The notes below the pieces were generated by a model. That model was not told where the DNA came from. It worked only from the letters and a program-made list of their open reading frames with translations, and did not search any database. Positions 1-8,098 of a DNA stretch of 64,000 bases are shown in pieces. The stretch spans positions 1 to 64,000 of the forward strand of contig JAYVMW010000015.1 in the NCBI GenBank assembly GCA_043758755.1, written 5' to 3'. How positions within the stretch are numbered: position 1 is the first letter of the stretch; every line of letters begins with the position of its first letter. Origin of the DNA: Solimicrobium sp043758755. GTDB taxonomy: Bacteria > Pseudomonadota > Gammaproteobacteria > Burkholderiales > Burkholderiaceae_D. A program made the translations under genes and the position numbers.

Positions 1-56
1 TAGTCGGAAATTAACTTGAGGTCGCCCATCGCGGGTGGCGTGATTTCGAATTGCAA
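1..56 (-). CDS. ParE/RelE-like toxin, N-terminus only (cut by window edge)
   Basis: About 18 codons are visible, read leftward from a possible TTG start. The translation (LQFEITPPAMGDLKLISDY) has the usual opening of ParE/RelE-fold toxins, a short beta strand followed by an acidic helix. It lies directly downstream of a small acidic reading frame that could be its antitoxin. The start codon is unsure because no ATG fits, and most of the gene lies outside the window. The toxin call is an inference from a short stretch and from gene order. Confidence 0.4.
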   Translation of the reverse strand, partial: MQFEITPPAMGDLKLISD

Positions 57-64
57 ACCGACGT

Positions 65-253
65 CTATCTGCGAACGCGGTGACGAAGTTCAGCGATAAG
101 TTCTTCTACCGTAGTCACAATTGGTGACCCGGAGTTTAATCCTTCTTCAATCAATTCAAAAAGGCGACATTCATATTCACCACGCGGGCCAAATTCCGGC
201 AATTCGCCGATGGGAGCAGAGGTAGGTGGTTTGGGGGGAATTGAGGTAGTCAT
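65..253 (-). CDS. Possible antitoxin of a ParDE-like pair
   Basis: A 62-residue reading frame from an internal ATG. Its C-terminal half (ECRLFELIEEGLNSGSPIVT, then EELIAELRHRVRR) resembles the tail of ParD-type antitoxins, which bind and neutralise the partner toxin. It ends 8 nt before the toxin-like frame, the usual antitoxin-then-toxin order. The same frame stays open upstream to position 589, so the protein could be up to 174 residues. That upstream part shows no family I recognise and no clear ribosome site. The role comes mainly from context. Confidence 0.4.
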   Translation of the reverse strand: MTTSIPPKPPTSAPIGELPEFGPRGEYECRLFELIEEGLNSGSPIVTTVEELIAELRHRVRR

Positions 254-661
254 TGGCGCATTATATTGGAACAATGACGGTTCAGTACTAGTGATAATAC
301 GAAGTCGGTCGCTAAATATTATTTGGCGACCGACTGTCTGAAATCCCAAAGGCAGCAAGCTAATCTGAATAAATTTAAAGTTGAATGACTGCTTTTCCGC
401 TTTCAACTTATCCGCGAATATCTCCGAAGGGTTGGGTCCGGCCATTGGCGGACAATTGACATCCCTGTTTTCAGACGATTTATTGTGCGCTGCAGGAAGT
501 GTCAATTTATTCATTTTCAACAAATTCCACGAGTCGGACAACTTTACCTGGACCGACGATTTCAACACGCCAGCAAAAATCTTGCACATAGCTTTTAAGA
601 TATTTCAATCACGAAATACGGATACCCTAAATTAAAAACCATTCAGAATCAAAATTCGACA
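254..661. other. Unassigned stretch
   Basis: About 400 bases with no gene I can support. A reading frame on the minus strand (from 589) continues into the antitoxin-like frame but has no recognisable domain. An 84-codon plus-strand frame (381-635) overlaps it in antisense and is not family-like. Confidence 0.4.
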
Positions 662-851
662 ATGGGGGTGACTGGTTCAAAGTTCAACCCTGTCCAACGT
701 GAGCGCAACCCGGATCAGACCGACCTGTTTAAGAGTCGGGCACTGGAACTGGTCATCGAGTCCGGAGCAGATCGATGCTGAGGACGCTTTGAGGAGTATC
801 ATTCGGGCTCAGGTTGTCAACTTCATCACCGGTGCGAGACTAAACAATTGA
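662..851 (+). pseudogene. Small gene interrupted by a frameshift
   Basis: The frame opens at ATG 662 (MGVTGSKFNPVQRERNPDQT...) and runs through a helical stretch ending ELVIESGADRC, then hits a stop. The adjacent frame carries on in the same style (AEDALRSIIRAQVVNFITGA) to a TGA at 849-851. Reading the two as one broken gene is an inference from their continuous protein-like composition. I do not recognise the family. The end overlaps the TTG start of the monooxygenase that follows. Confidence 0.3.
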
Positions 852-1837
852 TCCCATTTTCCATTCTTGATTTATCCCCCATCACCGAAGGCAGCAACGC
901 TGCTCAGTCGTTTCGCAATACGCTGAACCTGGCTCAGCACGCAGAACGCTGGGGCTACCGGCGCTACTGGCTGGCCGAACATCACGGCATGCCAGGTATC
1001 GCCAGCGCTGCTACCGCCGTCCTGATGGCGCATGTAGCTGGCGGTACGTCCACCATCCGCGTTGGTGCCGGCGGGATCATGTTGCCCAACCATTCGCCAC
1101 TGGTGATTGCTGAACAGTTTGGTACTCTGGAATCGCTCTTTCCCGGTCGCATCGACCTGGGATTGGGGCGGGCGCCGGGCTCGGATCAGGTTACCGCGCG
1201 CGCACTGCGACGCACTCTGAGTTCCGAGGTCGACCAGTTTCCGCAGGACGTGGTCGAGCTGATGGATTACTTTACCGGCGCGCAAACGCAGCCGGTGCGC
1301 GCAGTTCCTGGCGCCGGTCTGAATGTGCCGGTGTGGATATTGGGTTCGAGTCTGTACGGCGCGCAACTGGCCGCAGCGCTTGGTTTGCCCTATGCCTTCG
1401 CGTCCCATTTCGCGCCGGCGCAAATGATGCAGGCCGTTGAGCTGTATCGGGCCACTTTCAGGCCGTCGGCGCACTTGGCCAGGCCGTACGTAATGCTCGG
1501 CTTCAATGTCTTTGCGGCAGACACCGACGAGGAGGCGCAATTTCGCGCGACCTCCATGCAACAGGCCTTCGTCAACCTGCGCAGTGGACATCCGACCCGT
1601 CTGCCTGCGCCCGTGGATGGTTATCTGGACAGCCTCGGCCCACAGGCGCGCACACTGCTCGACCATGTTCTGTCCTGTTGCGCCATTGGCTCGCCCGCGA
1701 CGGTAGTTCGGTCCCTGAACGCCTTCATTGAACGGACCGGCGCGGATGAATTAATGATCACGTCGCAGATCTTTGAACATGCGGCCCGTTTGCGTTCCTA
1801 TGAGATTACGGCCGAAATCCACGCAACTCTGGACTGA
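848..1837 (+). CDS. LLM-class flavin-dependent oxidoreductase (luciferase-like monooxygenase)
   Basis: A 329-residue protein of the bacterial luciferase-like TIM-barrel superfamily, which uses reduced flavin to oxygenate or oxidise small organic substrates in the cytoplasm. The N-terminus (MIPFSILDLSPITEGS), the RYWLAEHHGMPGIASAA stretch near residue 40, the GAGGIMLPNHSPLVIAEQFG stretch and LGLGRAPGSDQ are typical of the MsnO8/YhbW subgroup. Length is normal. The start is TTG with no obvious ribosome site, chosen because family members begin at this point. The substrate cannot be told from sequence. It stands alone, with gene remnants on both sides. Confidence 0.85.
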   Translation: MIPFSILDLSPITEGSNAAQSFRNTLNLAQHAERWGYRRYWLAEHHGMPGIASAATAVLMAHVAGGTSTIRVGAGGIMLPNHSPLVIAEQFGTLESLFPGRIDLGLGRAPGSDQVTARALRRTLSSEVDQFPQDVVELMDYFTGAQTQPVRAVPGAGLNVPVWILGSSLYGAQLAAALGLPYAFASHFAPAQMMQAVELYRATFRPSAHLARPYVMLGFNVFAADTDEEAQFRATSMQQAFVNLRSGHPTRLPAPVDGYLDSLGPQARTLLDHVLSCCAIGSPATVVRSLNAFIERTGADELMITSQIFEHAARLRSYEITAEIHATLD

Positions 1838-1886
1838 ATGCCGCGCCCATATCAAACCATGAATGTAGCGACCGACCTGCTTAACT

Positions 1887-1985
1887 TCAGCGCGCGTCCT
1901 TTTCTTTCAGATTTTTCACTTCAGCCGGTACGCCGGATGGAAGGGTGCCCGGGCCTTTCTGTTTTTCGTCATCATTCTTTTTCAT
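1887..1985 (-). CDS. Small 32-residue charged protein
   Basis: A short frame (MKKNDDEKQKGPGTLPSGVP, ending AEVKNLKEKDAR) with a GGAG ribosome site seven bases ahead of its ATG. The start lies one base past the stop of the truncated DJ-1-like frame, so translation could be coupled. It is highly charged with no membrane segment, and I do not recognise a family. It may be a real small protein or the rewritten tail of the broken gene upstream. Confidence 0.35.
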   Translation of the reverse strand: MKKNDDEKQKGPGTLPSGVPAEVKNLKEKDAR

Positions 1986-1986
1986 G

Positions 1987-2088
1987 TCATTCTCCGTACG
2001 TCAATTCAGGTTTTTCAAGCCAGAATCCCGTCCTGTCCCCAGTCGTGCCGAGCTTGTCGTGCGAGGTCAGGACCATCAATATTTTCAT
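1987..2088 (-). pseudogene. Truncated DJ-1/PfpI (type 1 glutamine amidotransferase-like) gene
   Basis: The first 26 or so residues (MKILMVLTSHDKLGTTGDRT, then GFWLEK) match the N-terminus of the DJ-1/PfpI superfamily of chaperones, glyoxalases and proteases, where GFWLEE normally leads into the first alpha-beta unit. Here the frame ends after 33 codons, so the nucleophile Cys and most of the fold are missing. An AAGGAA ribosome site precedes the ATG. Family members run to about 220 residues, so this is a remnant. Confidence 0.6.
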
Positions 2089-2258
2089 GTTAATTCCTTG
2101 TGCGGATGAGCCGTTGGCGATTTTTTTTTAACACTTTGCGGGTCATTTTAGGCGCGGCCCGATTAACAATACTGTGCGTTAAAGCACATAGCACCAGTAT
2201 AACTGGTCAAGGCAACCCGGATTGGACGCGATCGGGCAGGCGAAGCAGAATGCAGGCC

Positions 2259-3518
2259 TCAGGTTGTTTCACCCGCTGCGGGATGACTAATGTAGTGTGC
2301 TTTAATCGATTTATGTTTGGCAATCTTTATCAACAGCTCTCCGGCGCGCCACAAAAACGGCATCGCCAACATTCGTTCCCCGATCTTTATGAAAGGAGAC
2401 TGCAGGTTTGACCGTACCATCGCCAGTTTCAGTCTGTCACTGACATCGGTGCGATTTATCTCGAGCGCCTTAGCAAGGATTTCATTAAAATAGATTTTTT
2501 CGCCAGCGCTGATGATGGACAGATTGTTGATGGCTGCGACGTCATACCTGGACCAGTCAAATACACTCTCCATGCGTTTTTTGTGTCCTAACAGGTCCAA
2601 TGAAATCATGGTGCGAAAGCACTTCACGCATTCAGAACAATTACCTGTGGCCATGGCCTGGCAAACATGCAGCATAGTCTGGGCCGGTGCATACTTTGCC
2701 ACCAGATCTGTTTTATCAATGCGCGTGCTACTTGCACCATCATTCACAAGTTGCATGGTCGAGGTTGAAAAAAGCGCATCCACCAGCGGGTGGGAGCCCC
2801 ATGGTAACTCTGCTTCTGCGGGAAAACTGGACCCCAGAAACACCTGGGCGTAACATTTTTCCAAGATGAGCGCGATGAAAGCCAGCCCGGCACCGTGAGT
2901 CAGAGGACCCCAAAGTCGCATCCAGACCGTGTCGTTGTCGCGCAGATTGGTGTGTACCAAAGCATGGCTGCGATTGATCTGCGTTGCAGCGCAGGTCAAC
3001 TGCTCTGCCAACGGTCTGAAGCCGTTAGCGTCGTTGATAGAAACATCAAATCCCCATACGCTTAACAGCTCATCGACGTGCCCAACCACGGGTACCTCAT
3101 TGGTGTTTTCCGGGATGCGGCGCGCTATCGTGTAGTACGAATCGATTCCTCCAGAAAAAAATGCCGCAGTCGCTTTTTTGACCGGCGCAGCTTTCCATGA
3201 GTGGACCGGGCAGTCGATTTTGACAACCGACAGATCTTTGTACCAGCTCGCCCAGATTCTGGACACGCCCTTGATGTTTTCGAGCAGGAGTGCATCAACC
3301 GACAGCGATAACTGAATGTCTTCATGTCTGGACGCAGCAATTGGCAGCATGGCAACCAGCCAGGGGTTGCCGTTGTCGGATAAATCACCTGCCATGGCAT
3401 CGGGCACATCCACCCAAATCTGAAGTGTTTCGTCGTTATCAAAAACGATATTGCCTGTGGCTCTGGTGTATCCCGGAGTGCGCATAGAGGGACTGACCGT
3501 CAGTTCTTGCAAGCGCAT
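2259..3518 (-). CDS. PP-loop (SGGxDS) ATP-pyrophosphatase-like protein of unknown function
   Basis: A 419-residue cytoplasmic protein. Near residue 120 it carries FFSGGIDSYY, the PP-loop signature of enzymes such as QueC, asparagine synthetase and tRNA thiolation enzymes, which adenylate a carboxyl, amide or sulfur acceptor. Near residue 295 it has GNCSECVKC, a close Cys cluster that could bind zinc, as in QueC. It is much longer than QueC (about 230 residues). The first ~110 residues form a separate beta-rich domain that I do not recognise. The second ATG (3518) is preferred because GGAG lies seven bases ahead of it. No pathway partner is adjacent and the upstream DNA is AT-rich. The ATPase class is fairly safe, the substrate unknown. 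Confidence 0.6.
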   Translation of the reverse strand: MRLQELTVSPSMRTPGYTRATGNIVFDNDETLQIWVDVPDAMAGDLSDNGNPWLVAMLPIAASRHEDIQLSLSVDALLLENIKGVSRIWASWYKDLSVVKIDCPVHSWKAAPVKKATAAFFSGGIDSYYTIARRIPENTNEVPVVGHVDELLSVWGFDVSINDANGFRPLAEQLTCAATQINRSHALVHTNLRDNDTVWMRLWGPLTHGAGLAFIALILEKCYAQVFLGSSFPAEAELPWGSHPLVDALFSTSTMQLVNDGASSTRIDKTDLVAKYAPAQTMLHVCQAMATGNCSECVKCFRTMISLDLLGHKKRMESVFDWSRYDVAAINNLSIISAGEKIYFNEILAKALEINRTDVSDRLKLAMVRSNLQSPFIKIGERMLAMPFLWRAGELLIKIAKHKSIKAHYISHPAAGETT

Positions 3519-3808
3519 TGCCATTCTCCAGTTTTGGAAAAGTGATTTGTTTATAAAATCAATTTTTGATTATGTAATCAGTTGCTTCATTGAGCAAAAT
3601 TAATTTTATTGCGTTTTGATTCGAGTCTGCATTGATATGTAATGCAATCATGCGATCAGGCAACACTTTCTTTACATCATGTTGTTTGCAAGGCAAAATT
3701 TCGGTCAATTTATTCTTGGCATGTCGAAATCAGAAGTGATCAAGGTATTAAGCCTGATTCGGCAACCGCCACGCAACAGCATGCTGGCGGTCACTGAACT
3801 GGAACAAA

Positions 3809-4855
3809 TCAATCTGCCAGATTGATGCGCCTGACCAGTGCGGCAGTGAATTGTTCGGTATTGGCCGTGCCACCCAGATCGCCGGTTCGTACCTTGTCAA
3901 GATTGAGTGTGGCATCGATGGCCTGGCGCAAGCGGTTGCCAAGATCAACGCGGCCGACGTGGTCGAGCATCATTCCGGCAGCCAGCATCATGGCAATCGG
4001 ATTGGCAATACCTTTGCCGGCAATGTCGGGTGCTGACCCGTGCACGGCTTCAAAAATGGCAGCATGTTCGCCGATGTTGGCACCGGGGGCCATACCCAGA
4101 CCGCCAACCAGACCGGCAATTTCGTCAGAAAGAATGTCGCCAAACAGATTGGTGGTGACGAGTACATCAAAATGCCAGGGGTTCATGACCAGTTTCATGG
4201 CGCAGGCGTCGACGATGATTTCTTCAAAGATCAGTTTGTCTTTGTAATGATCCGTGTAAATCTGCCGGGCCGTCTCCAGAAATATGCCGGTCAACGCCTT
4301 CATGATATTGGCCTTGTGGACCACGGTGACCTTTTTGCGACCCTTGCGTATGGCGTATTCGAAGGCAAAATGACAGATGCGGCGGCAACCCTGGCGGGTG
4401 TTGATCCCGGTAGACATGCCGACTGCGTGCGGATCATCATCGATGGGAATGAAATGTTCATAACCCATGTACAGCCCCTCGATATTCTCGCGCACCAGCA
4501 CCAGGTCGATATTTTCGAAGCGCCCGCCCGGGATGATGGTACTGGCCGGGCGCAGATTGGCATACAGCTTGAATTCTTCACGCAGACGGACATTGGAAGA
4601 ACGATAACCGCCGCCGATCGGCGTTTCCAGCGGACCTTTGAGTGCCAGTTGGGTGCGATGGATACTGGCAAGGCAGGCTGGCGGCAGCGGATCGCCACAG
4701 GCCGTCATACCCGCCATACCCGCTATCTGCTGGTCCCATACAAAGGGTGCACCCAATGCATTGAGTGCGGCCAACGTTGCTGCAGTGATTTCGGGACCGA
4801 TGCCGTCGCCTGGAATGAGTGTGGCCGGTATGGATTGCTGAACGCTGTTTGTCAT
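3809..4855 (-). CDS. Isocitrate dehydrogenase, probably NAD-dependent
   Basis: A 348-residue member of the isocitrate/isopropylmalate dehydrogenase family, converting isocitrate to 2-oxoglutarate and CO2 in the TCA cycle. Visible signatures are LIPGDGIGPEI at the N-terminus, SSNVRLREEFKLYANLRP with the isocitrate-binding Ser and Arg residues, NLFGDILSDEIAGLVGGLG with the metal-binding aspartates, and EAVHGSAPDIAGKGIANP for the cofactor. The short single-domain form resembles NAD-linked enzymes, but cofactor choice is inferred. ATG 4855 is chosen because GGAG sits just ahead of it, rather than the TTG four codons upstream. It follows the FGGY kinase by about 130 bp and may have its own promoter. 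Confidence 0.88.
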   Translation of the reverse strand: MTNSVQQSIPATLIPGDGIGPEITAATLAALNALGAPFVWDQQIAGMAGMTACGDPLPPACLASIHRTQLALKGPLETPIGGGYRSSNVRLREEFKLYANLRPASTIIPGGRFENIDLVLVRENIEGLYMGYEHFIPIDDDPHAVGMSTGINTRQGCRRICHFAFEYAIRKGRKKVTVVHKANIMKALTGIFLETARQIYTDHYKDKLIFEEIIVDACAMKLVMNPWHFDVLVTTNLFGDILSDEIAGLVGGLGMAPGANIGEHAAIFEAVHGSAPDIAGKGIANPIAMMLAAGMMLDHVGRVDLGNRLRQAIDATLNLDKVRTGDLGGTANTEQFTAALVRRINLAD

Positions 4856-4983
4856 GAAATGCTCCAATGATGGATTCTTCTGGATGGATGCCGAGGCGGT
4901 TGCAGATTATTTTTGGATAATCAGATTATTACCCAAACCCCGGCAGGATACCATACCAGCATTGTGGTCTTTCATGATCGTAA

Positions 4984-6579
4984 TCAATACTTTGGATAAT
5001 GGGTAATCTGACGGATCGAGCGGTACAGCCCCGCCAGACGGGCGTACATGCGCGTATACACTTCACGGTACAGACGGTCATACAGCTGCACATGTTGCGG
5101 CTCGGGTTCGAACAGCTGACCGGAATGTGACATCGCCGTGACCGCGCTGGCGTGGTCCGGGAAGTAGCCAGCACCGACCGCCGCATTCATGGCCGCGCCC
5201 AGGCCGGAGGCTTCGTAAGTATGAATACGCTCGGCCGGAATGCCGAAAATATTGGCGGTAATCTGCATGATGAGGTCGCTCTGTGAACCGCCGCCGGCCA
5301 CTTTCAGCCGGGTGACCTTTTGACCGTTGCGCGCTTCCAGACTGTCCTTGCCTTGACGCAGTGCGTACGCCAGACCTTCAATGATGGCGCGATACAGATG
5401 GGCACGGGTGTGCACATCGCCAAAGCCGATCACTGCGCCCTTGGCTTCCGGCCCGGGGAATTTCACGCCGGGATTCCAGAACGGTTGCAGTATCAGGCCC
5501 ATGGCACCGGGCGGCGACTGCAGCAACAGTTCGTCGAACAGCAGTTCCGGCGCGATGCCCTGCTGTTCGGCGCGCAGCACTTCGTGCGAGGCAAATTCGC
5601 GCTTGAACCAGTTCACCATCCAGTAACCGCGCTGCACGATGATTTCAGAGTTGTAATGGTGTGGCAGCGCCGCCGGATAGGCCGGCAGGAACGCCATCGG
5701 CTCCACGTAGCGCCGGTTGCTGGTGTTGATGGTGGCGGTAGTACCGTAACTGATGCATGCCATGTCCGGCGTGAGCGCGCCGCAGGCCAGTACTTCACAG
5801 GCCTTGTCGGCGCCTGCTGCATACAGGGTCAGGCCTTCCGGAATGCCGGTATCTCGCGCGGCCGCCGCGCTGATTTTGCCCAACGGTTGTGATGCCTGCA
5901 CCAGCGGCGGCAACTGTGCGCGCTGCACCCGCAAGGCGCGCCACTTGATGTCGTTTGGGCCGGCCCAGTTTTGGCTCTTGTGATCGAACGGTACATAGCC
6001 GACCTGCGACGGCACCGCATCAATGAGTTCATCGGTCAGCTTCAGTGTCAGATAGCCCGACAGCTGCACGAAATGGCGGGTTTTGGACCAGACCTCGGGA
6101 AAGTCCGCAGCCAGCCAGTTGCACTCGGCCTTGGACTGCAACTGGTACATCATATGCTGCAGCCCAATGGCCGAGACCCCCAGACGGGCCCACCACGGCA
6201 GCACCGGATATTGATCGGTGCGACGTGAATCCAGCCAGATGGTGGCCGGTCGCAATGGCTGCAGTTGCTCATCCAGACAGACCATGGTGGCGCGCTGGCA
6301 GGTCAGGGCGGCTGCAACTACCCGTTCGCGCAGGTGCGGATGCTGCTGCCACAAGCTCTGGCAGGCTTTGCCCAGGTTGTGCCAGAAATAGTCGGCATGC
6401 TGTTCGGCCCAGTTCGGCTGGCTGGAAAAGTACGGTGTGATGAGCTGCTGCGCTTTGGCCACCAGCTGGCCCTGTGCATCGAACAGCATGGCGCGTACGC
6501 TTTGCGTACCCTGATCGATTGCCAGAAACAGATCCTGTGCCGACTTTTCCCGGGTTTGCCTCTGAGTTGGTTCAGTCAT
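4984..6579 (-). CDS. FGGY-family carbohydrate/polyol kinase
   Basis: A 531-residue ATP-dependent kinase of the glycerol/xylulose kinase family. The N-terminal phosphate loop LFLAIDQGTQSVRAMLFDAQ, the substrate stretch ATIWLDSRRTDQ and the C-terminal KVAGGGSQSDLIMQITANIF are all present, so both lobes are intact. The start overlaps the end of the GlpD-like gene by 8 bp, which points to translational coupling. With a G3P dehydrogenase-like protein and an ADPS-like oxidase in the same unit, a glycerol-type or related polyol substrate is likely, but this is inferred from context. Confidence 0.85.
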   Translation of the reverse strand: MTEPTQRQTREKSAQDLFLAIDQGTQSVRAMLFDAQGQLVAKAQQLITPYFSSQPNWAEQHADYFWHNLGKACQSLWQQHPHLRERVVAAALTCQRATMVCLDEQLQPLRPATIWLDSRRTDQYPVLPWWARLGVSAIGLQHMMYQLQSKAECNWLAADFPEVWSKTRHFVQLSGYLTLKLTDELIDAVPSQVGYVPFDHKSQNWAGPNDIKWRALRVQRAQLPPLVQASQPLGKISAAAARDTGIPEGLTLYAAGADKACEVLACGALTPDMACISYGTTATINTSNRRYVEPMAFLPAYPAALPHHYNSEIIVQRGYWMVNWFKREFASHEVLRAEQQGIAPELLFDELLLQSPPGAMGLILQPFWNPGVKFPGPEAKGAVIGFGDVHTRAHLYRAIIEGLAYALRQGKDSLEARNGQKVTRLKVAGGGSQSDLIMQITANIFGIPAERIHTYEASGLGAAMNAAVGAGYFPDHASAVTAMSHSGQLFEPEPQHVQLYDRLYREVYTRMYARLAGLYRSIRQITHYPKY

Positions 6580-8098
6580 TTTTTGGAACCCGATAGTAAC
6601 GTTTGATAATGTCGAAATAGCGCTCGCATTCGAGCTCCCAGAGCCGCTCGCTCCAACCCAGAATGGTTTGGCATAACGGTTTCAGTTGGCTCAGCAAAGA
6701 CAGTCCTGCATCTGCCAGCAGAGTTCCGGCGCGCAGGCGTCGCAACAGCAGGTCGTCCAGATGATAGACCATTTCCTGCTTCAGAATCCACTCTGATTGT
6801 TCCAGCAGTGCCTCACCTTCGGCCATGCCGACCAGCGGATGACTGAGCTGGTGCGGGTCGGGCAGATTGTGGTTGAAACAGCGCAGCTTGCGGTCGCGGT
6901 GCGCGCGCCGGTGACTGGCGGTGTCGATCAGGCCGGCAGCCAGCAGTGCATCCAGAGCGATCTGGCGGAACGTGGTCAGCTTGCCGCCGGATACCGAGAT
7001 CACGCCGTTGGCCTGCCAGACCAGATGATTGCGCCGTTCTTTGGACGGATCGCGTCCCGTGCCGGAGGCGATGATGGGGCGCACTCCGGCCATGGTTGAA
7101 ATGATGTCGGTCCGGCACAGCTGCAGTTGCGGCAATTCCATATTGGTTACCTTGAGCAGGTAATCAATTTCAGCGTTGCTGCAGGTCGGTTCCTGGTTGA
7201 TATCGCCGTGATGATCGAGATCGGTGGTGCCGATGCAGGTCTGGCCTTTCCACGGAAAGATGAACACCGGGCGGCCATCGTCCGGGTGCATAAATGACAG
7301 GCAGTCTTGTACAGGCACACGGACAGCGGCCAGGAACAGATGCGAGCCACGCAGCGGTCGCACCAGCGGCGCGGTGCCGGACAGCCGGTCGGCCCACAGA
7401 CCGGTGGCGTTGAAAACATGGCGCGCTTCGATCGTTGCCGACACACCGCTGTCGCTGTCTTTGAGCGTCAGGCGTGATCCGCCTGGCATGGTTTCGATAC
7501 CGGTGACCTCGGTATAGTTGCGCGAGCGAGCTCCTTCGCACATGGCTTCCTGCAGCACCCGTATCACCAGCCGGCAGTCATCGGTGAGTGCATCGGTATA
7601 GCTCATGGCACCGCGCAGATCGTGCTGCTGCAGTTGCGGGTAACGGGTCAGCAGGGTCGCTTTGGACAGCCAGCGCCGGTCATGAATTCCGGCCAGCCAG
7701 TCATACATGGCAAGAATCACAGTAAGGGGCCAGCGTCCGGGAAACTTGCCTTTGTATACCGGAAAAACATAGCGCATGCGCAGAACCAGACCCGGCAGTT
7801 CGGCAAGCAGTCGTTCGCGCTCCTGCAGCGAATGCTGCGTCAGGCGCAGTTCACCCTGTGCGATATAACGCAGACCACCGTGCACCATTTTTGACGAGCG
7901 GCTTGACGTGCCCCAGGCAAAGTCGCGCTGCTCCACCAGCAGCACGCGCAGGCCGCGGCGTGCCGCCTCGAGCAGAATGCCGGCGCCGGTGATGCCGCCA
8001 CCGATCACCACGACGTCCCAGACCCCGGTGTTTAAAGACTGCAGCGTTGCCCGCTGTCCCAGCAGGGCAGCCGGCCTAGCGGTATGAGGTGAAGTCAC
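6572..8098 (-). CDS. Glycerol-3-phosphate dehydrogenase/oxidase-like flavoprotein (GlpD family)
   Basis: A 508-residue FAD enzyme of the GlpD/DAO family, which oxidises sn-glycerol 3-phosphate to dihydroxyacetone phosphate and passes electrons to quinone at the inner membrane. The FAD-binding VVVIGGGITGAGILLEAARR starts near residue 29, followed by GTSSRSSKMVHGGLRYI, a strong GlpD marker. FIFPWKGQTCIGTTD and SVSGGKLTTFRQIA further on complete the fold. It overlaps the FAD-linked oxidase upstream by 23 bp and the kinase downstream by 8 bp. It may serve a dedicated pathway rather than general glycerol catabolism, since no glpF is nearby. Confidence 0.85.
   Translation of the reverse strand: MTSPHTARPAALLGQRATLQSLNTGVWDVVVIGGGITGAGILLEAARRGLRVLLVEQRDFAWGTSSRSSKMVHGGLRYIAQGELRLTQHSLQERERLLAELPGLVLRMRYVFPVYKGKFPGRWPLTVILAMYDWLAGIHDRRWLSKATLLTRYPQLQQHDLRGAMSYTDALTDDCRLVIRVLQEAMCEGARSRNYTEVTGIETMPGGSRLTLKDSDSGVSATIEARHVFNATGLWADRLSGTAPLVRPLRGSHLFLAAVRVPVQDCLSFMHPDDGRPVFIFPWKGQTCIGTTDLDHHGDINQEPTCSNAEIDYLLKVTNMELPQLQLCRTDIISTMAGVRPIIASGTGRDPSKERRNHLVWQANGVISVSGGKLTTFRQIALDALLAAGLIDTASHRRAHRDRKLRCFNHNLPDPHQLSHPLVGMAEGEALLEQSEWILKQEMVYHLDDLLLRRLRAGTLLADAGLSLLSQLKPLCQTILGWSERLWELECERYFDIIKRYYRVPKND

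Noticed and set aside
872..1666. Long open frame antisense to the luciferase-like monooxygenase
   Set aside because: Its sequence has no family character and it is fully covered by a well-supported gene on the other strand; codon-bias shadow.
1838..2131. 97-codon plus-strand frame after the monooxygenase
   Set aside because: Antisense to the DJ-1 fragment and to the small coupled frame; composition not protein-like.
3679..3825. Plus-strand 48-codon frame (MLFARQNFGQFILGMSKSEV...)
   Set aside because: Protein-like, but it overlaps the end of isocitrate dehydrogenase, has no ribosome site and matches nothing I know.
4040..4870. 276-codon frame antisense to isocitrate dehydrogenase
   Set aside because: Shadow of a conserved gene, no domain or ribosome site.
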